This document shows, piece after piece, positions 18,006 through 27,800 of a stretch of DNA of 64,000 bases. The position numbers and the translations under genes are program-made. The stretch is from Laceyella putida (GTDB taxonomy: Bacteria; Bacillota; Bacilli; Thermoactinomycetales; Thermoactinomycetaceae): positions 1-64,000 of the forward strand of contig NZ_JBHTBW010000004.1 in the NCBI RefSeq assembly GCF_042665195.1. Direction: 5' to 3'. The notes below the pieces were generated by a model. That model worked only from the letters and a program-made list of their open reading frames with translations. It ran no database searches and was not told the origin of the DNA. The first letter of the stretch is position 1. Every line of letters starts with the position of its first letter.

Positions 18006-18483
18006 ATGAATGAAAACCATTGGGAAGAAAGGCTCAAGCGGAGCATATCCCAACGAAAGAGGAATTGGACGCGGTGATCCATGTTCAAGAGGTAGCGGCC
18101 GCTCCCTTCAGGAGAACACCCATCAAGTAGATGATAAGTCCGAGAGTGGGTGTGTTGTCCTGGAATCGTTGTTTAAGGGGATGGAAAATAGAGTGGCAGC
18201 CATGATCCAAGAGTCCGAACAACGGATGATGAATCAAATGGAACAAATGGGAAAAGTCTTGGAGATGGTTGCGGTACTCAACCAAAAACAAGATGAGCGG
18301 CTAACCAGACTGGATGAGAATGTTTCTGGACTCAAGGAAGATGTATCCGAATTAAAAGACAGTGTTTTCAGATTGGAAGAAAGTGTATCGGGTTTAACGG
18401 ATATCACCCGCGCATGGATATATAAGGGAAATCTGATTGAGAAGGAAGTCCAAGAATTGAAGAGGCGGATGGGGGACGAGTAG
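18006..18483 (+). pseudogene. Coiled-coil protein broken by two frameshifts
   Basis: GAGGAGTGAG precedes ATG at 18006. Coding-like peptides occur in three successive frames: MNENHWEERLK, then AEHIPTKEELDAVIHVQEVA (about 18054-18130), then from about 18125 QENTHQVDDKSES and a long coiled coil (ESLFKGMENRVAAMIQ onward) ending at 18483. Inside the last part LDENVSGLKEDVSELKDSVF shows a clear heptad with LxxxVSxL steps. The intact protein would have about 155 residues, be cytoplasmic and bind a partner through the coil. I do not recognise the family. The 3' part alone could be translated from an internal ATG at 18181. Confidence 0.5.
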
Positions 18484-18532
18484 TCGTCCTTTTTTTATTG
18501 CGTCCAAAAAAGATCTAATCCGAACTATTTGC

Positions 18533-18907
18533 ATGCTTCCGAATAGAGGGTATAGCGTGGGAAGCTACCTAAGGAAATTCTTTGAATCGGGTTATTCATC
18601 TATCTGTCTAACTTTTCATCACGGCTTAGGTTTGGAGCCTATTTCTCCACCATCGTCAGAGTTTGCTGAAGCTGTTTTGAGCAAGGCCAATCTGGATACA
18701 TTTCTATTGGATTTGCACGCTGAAAAACCTAAATCAGTCCAATCATGGCTCAGAACTCCAACAAAGATGCGTGCGATTGGCCCTTACTACGATCCCAAGA
18801 AAAATCCAATGGGTTACTCTCTGATTGGTTCGACATCATCATTCATATACAGGAGATTACACCTGCCTGTCGGTTGGTATAGTAATTATATCAAAAATCC
18901 CCCATAA
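18533..18907 (+). pseudogene. Erythromycin esterase-like protein, C-terminal fragment
   Basis: The 124-residue frame contains GYSVGSYLRKFFESGYSSIC, SEFAEAVLSKANLDTFLLDL and SWLRTPTKMRAIGPYYDP. These match, in order, the C-terminal third of erythromycin-esterase-family proteins (MGxxL..YYSI..F, ...FLDL..., R.IG..YDP). No ribosome binding site precedes the ATG, and the N-terminal half with the catalytic His/Glu motifs is missing. The composition resembles the N-terminal piece at 10943-11756, so the two could be parts of one gene separated by rearrangement, minus a central block of about 50 residues. That relation is inferred. Confidence 0.55.
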
Positions 18908-19186
18908 AATATTTAAATAGGAGTAATAGCATATGCCCATAAGCTAAGCCTATTAGACCTGTAAGGTAACATGCCCTTGTTACCCGACAAGCCTTTTATA
19001 AGTGTCTCAAAAAAGAAGTAATTCTTGCGGTACCTCTATTACTAGCATACTCGAACATTTATATGTGTGTAATGATGATATAATCTACCCAAGTAAAGGA
19101 TTCATGATTTTCTCTCATGAGTTCTTTAATGTCCGATAGGCTTATTCCAGTTTTCTGTTCCTTTGCTCCTGATACCCCTCAGTTTT
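18908..19186. other. Gene-free region
   Basis: About 280 bases between the esterase fragment and the convergent serine hydrolase. I see no RNA gene, repeat or convincing terminator in it. Confidence 0.4.
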
Positions 19187-20497
19187 CTAAGTTCTTTGGT
19201 AATGGTTTATATTATCCATTTCTCTATACCATAATCGTGGAGTAGTTGGTGTTAGATCAAAAATTAAGCTTTCATCCATGTACTCAGTAACAAATTCTAT
19301 TTGTTTCTCAGTAATAGATATAGGATGTATAGGATATTGACAAGGAGCGCCATGCACTTTGGTTGTAGTAAGATATAGCTGCCCTTTTTCGTAGGTAATC
19401 TGTAACTCTCGATTTGAGTTCTCTGTTTGATAGGTTCCAAGCAAATTATGAATCGCTGCTTTATTTAAATCTACCGATCGAATTGCCTCTGGAATCTTGA
19501 TAGGAACACCGAAAAACACTTTGGCTAAATTTTTACCTATCCAAGTCACTGGAGTAAAACTAAGATTACTTAGCACAATAACTGTTAAGTCATCATCTAC
19601 AAATCGAAGAATGTCTCCGCAGAAGCCATTAACATCTCCATAATGACTTATACAAGTCCGCTTCTTACCACCGATCTCCATCTGTTGAATGGCCCATCCA
19701 TAACCATAATTTTGCTGATAAGGAGAAAACATGGAACGAAGAGACTCATATGATATAAGTTGATTGGTATATAAAGCTTGGTCCCATCGGTATAAATCCT
19801 CTACTGTAGAATATAGTCCGTAGCCTCCAAGCGGAATAGACATGTCTACAAATTCAGAATGGATCTTCTCCTTCCAGATGGAATATCCAGTAGCCATATG
19901 TTTCAAAATGGTACGACCATTGTCTACACCTGAATTGTTCATATGAAGGGGTTGAAAAATAAATTGTCTCAGATACTCTTCATAGGAGTGACCTGAAAGT
20001 TGTTCAATAATCTTTGTCAGGAGAAGATAGGATGAAGTACAATACGAAAAACGCTCTCCCGGTGTAAATTCTAGTGAAAGGTTCTTAAACAACTCTATGG
20101 TTTGATCCAAAGTAGATGGTATTCGCATAATACGTGTCCAGTAATCTGGAAAACTAGTGAAATTAGGAATACCAGAAGTATGAGTTAATAAATGATGAAT
20201 GGTAATTTGTTTACCATTGAGGAAGTCAGGAAGATAACGATCAATAGTATCCTGTACGGAAAGAGCTCCCTGTTCTTGTAATTGCAAAATGGCCGTTGCT
20301 GTAAACCCTTTAGTGATTGAGCCGACTCGATATTTTGTTTGCGGGGTATTAGGAACATTATGTTCCACATTTGCTAAGCCATATCCCTGACATATTAAAA
20401 CTTCACCCTTATAACCCACTAAAATCGATCCACTAAAGTATCCATTTTGATCTAAGGCATTCAAATATTCTTCCAATTGCCCCACGATTTTTTTCAT
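19187..20497 (-). CDS. Beta-lactamase/PBP4*-type serine hydrolase
   Basis: 436 residues. The class C beta-lactamase-like fold is indicated by the SxxK motif Ser60-Ile-Thr-Lys63 in VGSITKGFTA, HHLLTHTSGIPN, and a late HYGDVNGFCGD that fits the HxG position. The second motif reads YCTSSYLLL where Y-x-N is usual, so the Asn is not conserved. The C-terminal 90 residues look like the DUF3471-type lipocalin-like domain often attached to such esterases. No signal peptide, so it is probably cytoplasmic. Start follows GATAGGGGGC. Its A+T content is clearly higher than that of the surrounding core genes, which suggests horizontal gain. Confidence 0.8.
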   Translation of the reverse strand: MKKIVGQLEEYLNALDQNGYFSGSILVGYKGEVLICQGYGLANVEHNVPNTPQTKYRVGSITKGFTATAILQLQEQGALSVQDTIDRYLPDFLNGKQITIHHLLTHTSGIPNFTSFPDYWTRIMRIPSTLDQTIELFKNLSLEFTPGERFSYCTSSYLLLTKIIEQLSGHSYEEYLRQFIFQPLHMNNSGVDNGRTILKHMATGYSIWKEKIHSEFVDMSIPLGGYGLYSTVEDLYRWDQALYTNQLISYESLRSMFSPYQQNYGYGWAIQQMEIGGKKRTCISHYGDVNGFCGDILRFVDDDLTVIVLSNLSFTPVTWIGKNLAKVFFGVPIKIPEAIRSVDLNKAAIHNLLGTYQTENSNRELQITYEKGQLYLTTTKVHGAPCQYPIHPISITEKQIEFVTEYMDESLIFDLTPTTPRLWYREMDNINHYQRT

Positions 20498-20752
20498 GTT
20501 TTATTAGCCCCCTATCAAAAAACGCAACTGTAATGTTTGTTAAAGGAGATAATATTTTTATCCAATAAAAAATCTGGAATAACCTAACCTTATGGTTTCC
20601 GCATGGTTTTGTTTATAACTACTTATTCCCTGCTTTTCTCGTAACGGTTAAAAATAGGCACACTAATTCCTTGATTGATAATAGAATTAGGAACCATTTG
20701 ATTAATGAACCATTACAGGCTAGTTGGCATAAAGTATAAATTCCTCTTTCTA

Positions 20753-20882
20753 GGGCGTGTCTGATAAATATGTCAGCGACTCCAAAACCGTTTTCCCATG
20801 CGCTTCACTTGTCCATCGGCGCTCATCGGGAAAAGGTTTTCCGCCTTCTCCCAATGGTCAACTTGATTTGCCAGACACGCCC
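20753..20882. mobile_element. Short non-coding mobile element (MITE), 130 bp
   Basis: Terminal inverted repeats GGGCGTGTCTG and CAGACACGCCC are flanked on both sides by TA. The inner right part (CCGCCTTCTCCCAATGGTCA, CTTGATTT) is shared almost exactly with the 85-bp element at 46075-46159, which lacks the central 45 bases. It encodes nothing. TA duplication and this type of end fit an IS5-family-mobilised MITE. Confidence 0.65.
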
Positions 20883-21322
20883 TAATACCTCCATGAAAGA
20901 TTATACGGTGAATTAATGTGTTTTCAAAAATTTTCTTGATAAACCGTTCAAATAGTGGCAATAAATGAAATCGACAGAGCATGAGCTGAAGCGCTGAGAT
21001 CACCGTGACCGCATGCAAGAGATAATGACTGAGGACGGCAGGGGTGCAGAGGCGCAGGGGCAGGCATACTCTTTTTTGTATACAAAAACTCGAAAATGAG
21101 ATAGCGGGGATACCCAGAGTACTCGGAGCGATTTCGGACGCCTCACAAAGGCTCTCAGCCCTATGTTTTTTAATGTGATATGAGTCATGGCATTTTCTTA
21201 TGGGCAAAATTAAAGCCCTAGGGGTCGCATTCCTGAGGCAAGGCAATCATACGTCCGAAATTTACCTTTCGGCGGTTCCATTGTATCACATTCGGGCCAT
21301 GATACGGAGGTATCATCATTTT
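20883..21322. other. Gene-free region between MITE and VOC remnant
   Basis: About 440 bases. A long minus-strand frame spans it and the MITE but has no ribosome binding site and biased, unprotein-like composition, so I do not call it. ATGATAC-GGAG-GTATCAT (21299-21316) is a small hairpin that holds the GGAGG ribosome binding site of the next frame. Confidence 0.3.
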
Positions 21323-21556
21323 ATGAAACCACGAATTACAGTAATTACATTAGGTGTAGATGATTTGGAAAGATCGTTGGAATTCTATCGTAACGGACTG
21401 GGGCTACCGACACAAGGTATAGTTGGTAAAGAATTTGAGCATGGCGCTGTTGCCTTTTTTGACTTACAAGCAGGCTTAAGGCTTGCAATTTGGAACCGAA
21501 AAGATATCGCTCATGATGCAAAGGTTCTTCAAACCTCACCAAGTCCTACCGGGTTT
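21323..21556 (+). pseudogene. VOC/glyoxalase-family protein, N-terminal fragment
   Basis: MKPRITVITLGVDDLERSLE followed by FYRNGLGLPTQG is the classic start of a VOC-superfamily (glyoxalase/bleomycin resistance) domain, with FEHGAVAFFDLQAGLRLAIW as the next strands. After about 78 residues (SPSPTGF) the frame runs without interruption into the middle of an MFS transporter, so a deletion has fused two genes. The metal-binding second half of the VOC domain is gone. Start follows GGAGG at 12 bases, with the site inside a small hairpin. Confidence 0.65.
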
Positions 21557-22488
21557 TGGCTATTATTCATTATGAGGTGTATATGGGGAATAGCTTGGAC
21601 ATTTTTGCGGTTAGGTGCTTACTTTGTGATTCTTGATGTATCTAGTCAAGACAACCGTGGTTACTACATGGGAGTTTATAACGGATTATATCGATTGGGC
21701 AGTTTGGTGGGAATGCTTTTAGGAGGGTTTTTAGCTGATTTCTATGGGGTTACTATGGTTTCATTTTTTTTGCTATCCTTTCATTTTTAGCAGTCGTTTT
21801 AGTTATTCTATATGTTAACCAGTCTTCTAAATCTATACATGTAAACACAGTTAATCACGTTACCACACCATTATGGAGAAACAAAAGTGTATTTTGGACA
21901 CTTGTGACTGGACTTTTCATTGCCATGTTATATCAAGGGTTATTTACGTCAACATTAAGCTACCTGATTGATAGCCGACATAACACTACCCTGATATGGG
22001 GCGTTAGTATGGGTGCTGCCTCTTTGGCGGGAATATTGCAAGCCTTGCGATGGGCTTGGTAACCTTGGTTGGCCCCATGGTTTGGGAAAAGGTCAGATGG
22101 TTTTAAGGGACGTCGCTCAATTTTTGTTTCGACTTTGGTTATTGCTTCCTTTCTCTTTGCATTAATTCCTTTCAATATTTCTTTCGGTATATGGCTACTT
22201 ATACTTTTGGGGATACAGCTTACTGCTACTGTATTAACCACGGTTATGGATGCATTAGCTTCAGACATAGCAACGCAATTGTCGAAAAAAAATGTCATTA
22301 TGACCTTGCATTCTATAGCAACTGATTTGGGGGCTGCACTGGGTCCATTGCTTTTGTATTTTGCCGATTCACGTTTTGGAGTAGAGGGAATGTACTGGGG
22401 AGCAGCTTTCATATTATTATTGCTTTCTTTGCGGTGGTGGGAACCTTGGAGAAAAAATCGGCAAATTTGCGGGTTAATTAGGAAATAA
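21557..22488 (+). pseudogene. MFS transporter remnant
   Basis: The frame joined to the VOC fragment continues as WLLFIMRCIWGIAWTFLRLG and GYYMGVYNGLYRLGSLVGML, typical MFS helices 3-5. It then shifts frame in an eight-T run near 21770, continues to QALRWAW, meets an in-frame TAA at 22060-22062 where PWLAPWFGKRSDG follows in the same frame, and ends at 22488. The N-terminal helices are absent. Three separate lesions make a functional product impossible. GKRSDGFKGRR is the conserved cytoplasmic loop of the second half. Confidence 0.7.
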
Positions 22489-22692
22489 CGCATGAAAACG
22501 GATTAAACAAAGCGTGGGAACAGCTAGCATTTTGAAATCACTTGTAATCAACCACTATGATCTGATCGCCTTTGCGCGGATTGCATTGACTTGCCTTCTT
22601 GGACAAGATAATCTAACTTTGTTCACAACGTATCGTGGGAAATGATCAACAGATGGAACGATCCATAATCTGTGTGAGAGGGAAAGACGGTG

Positions 22693-23367
22693 ATGGTGAA
22701 TGTTTTGATTGTCGAAGATGATTTGAATATTAGAAACATCATTTCATTCTATTTGAAAAAAGAGAGATTCGATGTCCTGGAGGCGGTCACCGGCGACGAA
22801 GCGCTTAGGATGATCCATTCGCAACCAATTGAGCTGGTTGTGTTGGATGTCATGTTGCCTGAAAAGAGCGGATGGGAGGTTTGCCAAGAGATTCGGAAAA
22901 ACTATGACACCCCCATTTTGATGGTGACGGCGAAGGGCGAAACGAATCAAAAAATAAAAGGGCTCGGCTTGGGAGCGGATGATTACATCGTCAAGCCGTT
23001 TGATCCGCTGGAACTGGTGGCAAGGGTCAAAGCGCTTTTAAGGCGGGCTCGCATGGCAACCAGCAAGTTGGTGCAAATAGGGGATACCGCAATTGATGCC
23101 AACAGTTATACTGTCAGTGTCGGCGACCGAACATTGAAACTGCCGCCGAAAGAGTTTGAGCTTTTGTTTCAATTGGCCAGCCATCCCGGTCAGATCTTTA
23201 CGCGCAACCAGTTGATTGAACGCATATGGAGCATCGACTATGAGGGAGAGGAGCGAACGGTTGATGTCCATATCAACCGATTGCGCCAACGTTTTGCCGA
23301 TGTGACGGACGCTTTTCAAATCTCCACAGTCCGCGGTCTCGGTTACCGATTGGATGTGAGGACATGA
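22693..23367 (+). CDS. OmpR/PhoB-family response regulator
   Basis: 224 residues. Receiver domain: acidic pocket VEDD near residue 8, phospho-acceptor Asp in VVLDVMLPEKSG near residue 52, conserved Thr in MVTAKGE and Lys in IVKPFDP. DNA-binding winged helix from about residue 130, with LPPKEFELLFQLASHPGQIF and VHINRLRQRF plus the terminal VRGLGYRLD. ATG at 22693 and GTG at 22690 are both possible; GAGAGGG lies upstream. The histidine kinase gene overlaps its stop by four bases, so the two form one transcript. The RND pump gene lies 137 bases beyond the kinase, making it a plausible target. Confidence 0.92.
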   Translation: MVNVLIVEDDLNIRNIISFYLKKERFDVLEAVTGDEALRMIHSQPIELVVLDVMLPEKSGWEVCQEIRKNYDTPILMVTAKGETNQKIKGLGLGADDYIVKPFDPLELVARVKALLRRARMATSKLVQIGDTAIDANSYTVSVGDRTLKLPPKEFELLFQLASHPGQIFTRNQLIERIWSIDYEGEERTVDVHINRLRQRFADVTDAFQISTVRGLGYRLDVRT

Positions 23368-24731
23368 TCCGTTCATTGTATGTTCGGATGGTCGTCACGT
23401 TTATTGGCGTGGTGTTGGTAAGTTTGATCGTTTCCTTTTTCATTGCCGCCAAGCTGAACAAACCGGAAGTGGATAACCAGATAGATCAGTTCGTCATTCG
23501 CCAGGGTAAAGAAATCATCGCCTTGTATCGACAAAGTCCAAACAAAGACATTGACGCTTATTTAAGCAGCGTTTCGCGCCTCAATTACAACATCTGGTTA
23601 TATAAGGAGACGGGGGAAGTGAAATATTACAGCCCTTCTCCGCAAAAAACCAAACATGTTTTTTCGGAGCAAGAGGTGAAGCGCGTGATCCAGGGCGGCA
23701 TATATCGTTCCGTTGAACGGCACCGCCCCGGATTCCTGCGCGTTGTCGGGTTGCCGTTTGAAATGGGGGGCCGGCGGTATGCGCTATTCGTCCAACTCCG
23801 CGAAGACAAGATTCTCACCATCATGGATAGGGTTTCCAGGATTGTCCTGTTTGTTGTTTTCATCGTGGGAAGCATCCTCATTCTTATTGCGGCGCGGTAT
23901 CTGGTCAAGCCATTGCGCACGATGACCTTGGCCACCCGGAAATTGGCGCAGGGTGACTTTGATGTCCATGTGGACGTCAAGCAAAAAGATGAACTGGGCA
24001 CGTTGGCCGCCAGTTTCAACCAAATGGCCAAAGCACTGAGCGAGTTGGAACAAATGCGCCAGGACTTCGTCTCCAATGTCTCCCATGAATTGCAGACGCC
24101 TTTGACCTCGATTCGCGGCTATTCGCAAATATTAAAGGAAGAAGAGCTTTCAGCGGCGGAGCGCAAGGAATATATTGACATCATTCAGCAGGAAATCGAA
24201 CGCTTATCCCGTCTGAGCGAGAACTTGTTAAAATTGGCTTCACTCGAGTCGAACCGCCACCCCTTTCATCCTGAAACGTATTCATTGGATGAGCAATTGC
24301 GCAGGGTGGTTGTGTTCATGGAGCCGCAATGGTCGAAAAAACAACTGGAACTCGATTTGTCACTGGAGCGGGTGGAGATCACGGCGGATCAAGATCAACT
24401 GAAGCAGGTGTGGCTCAATCTGTTGGGAAACAGCATCAAATTCACCCCGGCGGGCGGGCGCATCCGCATTCAGCTTACCAAAGACGAGCAACAGGTGGCA
24501 GTTCAAGTGGCCGATACGGGAGTTGGCATTTCGCCCGAGGCGCTGCCTCACGTTTTTGAACGCTTTTATACTGGTGATCCGGCACGGGAACGCCGGAAAA
24601 ACGGAAACGGTCTCGGTTTGTCCATTGCCAAAAAGGTCGTGGATTTACATCATGGAAACATTCAAGCGCAAAGTGAGGTCGGACAAGGGACGATGTTTAC
24701 GGTGCGGTTGCCCCGCCGGCAATCATGGTAG
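23364..24731 (+). CDS. Sensor histidine kinase
   Basis: 455 residues. Transmembrane helix at residues 8-30, extracytoplasmic sensor of about 140 residues, second helix near 170-190 (VLFVVFIVGSILILIAARYL), HAMP linker, HisKA with phospho-acceptor His in NVSHELQTPLTS near residue 240, and HATPase_c with N box NLLGNSIKFTP, G1 DTGVGIS and G2 NGNGLGLSIAKK. The sensor has no motif I can name. The start ATG overlaps the response regulator stop (ATGA). A strong terminator follows. Confidence 0.92.
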   Translation: MIRSLYVRMVVTFIGVVLVSLIVSFFIAAKLNKPEVDNQIDQFVIRQGKEIIALYRQSPNKDIDAYLSSVSRLNYNIWLYKETGEVKYYSPSPQKTKHVFSEQEVKRVIQGGIYRSVERHRPGFLRVVGLPFEMGGRRYALFVQLREDKILTIMDRVSRIVLFVVFIVGSILILIAARYLVKPLRTMTLATRKLAQGDFDVHVDVKQKDELGTLAASFNQMAKALSELEQMRQDFVSNVSHELQTPLTSIRGYSQILKEEELSAAERKEYIDIIQQEIERLSRLSENLLKLASLESNRHPFHPETYSLDEQLRRVVVFMEPQWSKKQLELDLSLERVEITADQDQLKQVWLNLLGNSIKFTPAGGRIRIQLTKDEQQVAVQVADTGVGISPEALPHVFERFYTGDPARERRKNGNGLGLSIAKKVVDLHHGNIQAQSEVGQGTMFTVRLPRRQSW

Positions 24732-24769
24732 AAAACAGCCTTTCATGGTAAAAGGCTGTTTTTTTTTTG
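24732..24769 (+). terminator. Rho-independent terminator
   Basis: AACAGCCTTT, loop CATGGT, AAAGGCTGTT and a tract of nine T close the two-component operon. Confidence 0.9.
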
Positions 24770-24867
24770 TTCATCATTTCGCAATAAGCCTCTCCGGTTT
24801 GTTTATATTGTGTTCATATTGCGCAGTTATCCTTGGTCCAACGAAGCAATAAAGGAGGTTATTAGAA

Positions 24868-27800
24868 ATGAACCGCATCATTAAATGGAGTTTAAACAAC
24901 GGCACTTCGTTGATCCTGTTAATGCTTATCGTCTTGTTCGGCGGTGTGACGTCCATCGGGAAAATCCAGCTGGAATCCTTTCCGGATGTAAGCTTTCCTG
25001 TATTGAGCGTTCAGATTACGCTACCTGGGTCAGCCGCGGAAGATATTGAGAAAGATGCGACAGAACCGATCGAAGAGAGTTTGATCAAGCTGAAGGACTA
25101 CGAATCGCTGGTCAGCACATCAAGTGAAAACAGCGCATCCATCTCGATCACTTATCCCTTTGGCACGGATATAGATGAAAAGGAACGCACCGTGGAAAGT
25201 GAGATTTCCAAACTGGCTTTGCCTGAAGATGCCCATGTGCAAATCAACAAAATCTCCACAGATGTGATCCCCATCTATCAAGCAGCCGTTTCCGCAGAAG
25301 ATGGAAAAGATCTGCAAGCGGTATTGGAAGATCAAGTGGTCCCTGCGATAGAGCAAACGGAAGGCGTTTATTCAGTGCAATTGAAGGGGAAGAAAGCAGT
25401 GGAGGTTGAAATCCGCGTCAACTTGGACAAAGCGGAAGCGAAAGGATTGGATCTGCAAACCATTAAACAAGCGCTGCAAAATCAAGAGTATGCCATGCCG
25501 GCCGGTTCCGCTGAAAAAGACGGAAGCACCATTCCCGTTCGCATGGTGGGGGGAATCGACCAAGTCGATCAGTTGAAAGAAGTCAACATTTCTCCCGTGA
25601 ACACCGGAGCGGGGATGAATGGGGGACAGCCGTCCAGCCCCATGCCGGCAAAAGGAAGCGGCCAGTCGCAAGCGGTGAAATTATCAGAGATTGCGGAAGT
25701 GAAAACCGTTTCCGAGCAAACAGAGCTTACCCGTGTCAACGGGAAAGAAGCTTACTTGATTGAAGTGACCAAAGATCAAGAAGCCAATACGGCCGATGTC
25801 GCAGGATCCATCCGGGATATCTTATCCAAATATGAGAAGCAAGAAGGATGGGATGTCAACCCGATCATGGACCAAGGAGAAGAAGTGGAGAAGTCTGTTT
25901 CGAGCTTGGTCAGAGAAGGGTTGTTCGGAGCTTTGTTCGTCATTGTCGTCATTGCGTTATTCTTGCGCAATGTGCGTGCCACCTTGATCGCCTTAATCTC
26001 CCTCCCCCTCTCCATTTTGGCCACCATCTCCCTCTTGGAAATGATGGGCTATACGCTGAACATCATGACGCTTGGCGGAATGGCGGTCGCGATTGGGCGG
26101 ATTGTGGACGACAGTATTGTGGTCATCGAAAATATTTACCGCTGGCGGCAACAGGGGGGAAATCAATTATCCGGAAAAGAAGTGGCTTATCGAGCGACCA
26201 AAGAAATTTTGAGCGCGGTTGCTTCATCCACCTTTGTCACCGTGGTGGTGTTTTTGCCACTTGCTTTTGTGACGGGAATCCTTGGGGAAATGTTCCGACC
26301 CTTTGCCATCGCGGTCACGATCTCGATCTTGGTTTCCTTATTGGTGGCCATGATGTTGATTCCGCTCTTGGGAGCTTCTTTCTTCAAACAGGTTAAGCAA
26401 CACGCGGAGGAAACCGCGCTCGTTCGTGGATATGAAAAGTTGCTGCGCGGCGCGTTGAAGAAAAAAGGTTGGGTGATGGCCGCTTCCCTGCTCTTGTTAA
26501 TCGCTTCTCTCGGCACCATTCCTTTCTTGGGTTTTGCCTTCTTGCCTGGAGAAGAGGCGACAACGATCCAAACAGAGATCAGTTTGCCTGCCGGCACGAC
26601 ACTGGCGGCAACCGATCAGCTGGCCAAACAAGTGGATGACAAGCTGGCGGACATGAATTTGTTTGTCAAACGCCAAATGACGGTGGGATCGGAAGATTCA
26701 AGGCGAGGCGCCTTTGGGGGCGGTGGAGCGGGAGAGCAAAAAATCACCTTTACCCTTGAAACCAAACAGGGCGTGTCCATGGGCGACACCCTGGAACGAG
26801 TCCAACAAGAGACGGAGGATCTTGTCAAAGATGGATATCCTGAGGCGACCGTAACCGCCAGAGAAGCGCAAGAAGCGGGTCCGCCATCGGGAAATAATAT
26901 AGATGTGCAATTGTACGGAGAGAATCAAGCCGATCTGCAAAAAGCGGCCGGGCAAATTGAAGCCTTGCTCAAACAAAACGCAGACCTTAAGAATATTTCC
27001 AATAACATGGGCGAGACCCGCACCACTTGGGAAATCACCCTAAATGATGAAGGGGAAGAGCTGGGATTAAGCCCGAACCAAGTGGCGGCGGCAGTGAACC
27101 AACACTTGCAACCGACCGATGTGGGAACGTACGAGTTGGATGGAAAAGAGCAATCGATTGCCTTGGTGTATGATGAAAAAATCACCTCCCTTTCGCAATT
27201 GGAAGAGATTCGAATAAATACCCCCGCAGGTCCGAAATCATTGGGCGAGATTGCCGATGTCAAAACGAAAGAAGTGCTCAAATCGATTCGCCATGAGAAT
27301 GGAAACACTTATGCCCAAGTCAGTGCGCAAAGCAAAGGGAAAGATATATCCCTTGTGACGCGGGAGGTAGAACAAGACATTCAATCTCTGTCGCTTCCAA
27401 AAGGGATTGAGGTCTCCATCGGTGGCGGACTGGAAGATATTCAGACGGGATTCAAGGATTTGGGCATCGCCATCGCCATCGCGATTGGGTTGGTCTTCCT
27501 GATTCTCAGCATGACCTATGGGGGGCTGCTAACGCCGTTGGTCATCCTGTCCTCGCTGATCTTCGTTCCGGTCGGGGCATTGACGGGACTGCTGATTGCC
27601 GGACAAAGTTTATCCATGAGTGCGATGATCGGTTTCCTCATGCTGGTGGGAATTGTGGTGACCAACGCGGTGGTTCTGCTGGATCGCGTCGAAGCCAACC
27701 GCAAAGCCGGAATAGAACTGGTGGAATCGTTGGTGGAAGCGGCCAAAACGCGTTTGCGCCCCATCTTGATGACCGCGATCGCGACGATCCTGGCTTTGAT

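Noticed and set aside
20773..21246. 157-codon minus-strand frame across the MITE
   Set aside because: Its 3' third is MITE sequence, there is no ribosome binding site, and the composition is not protein-like.
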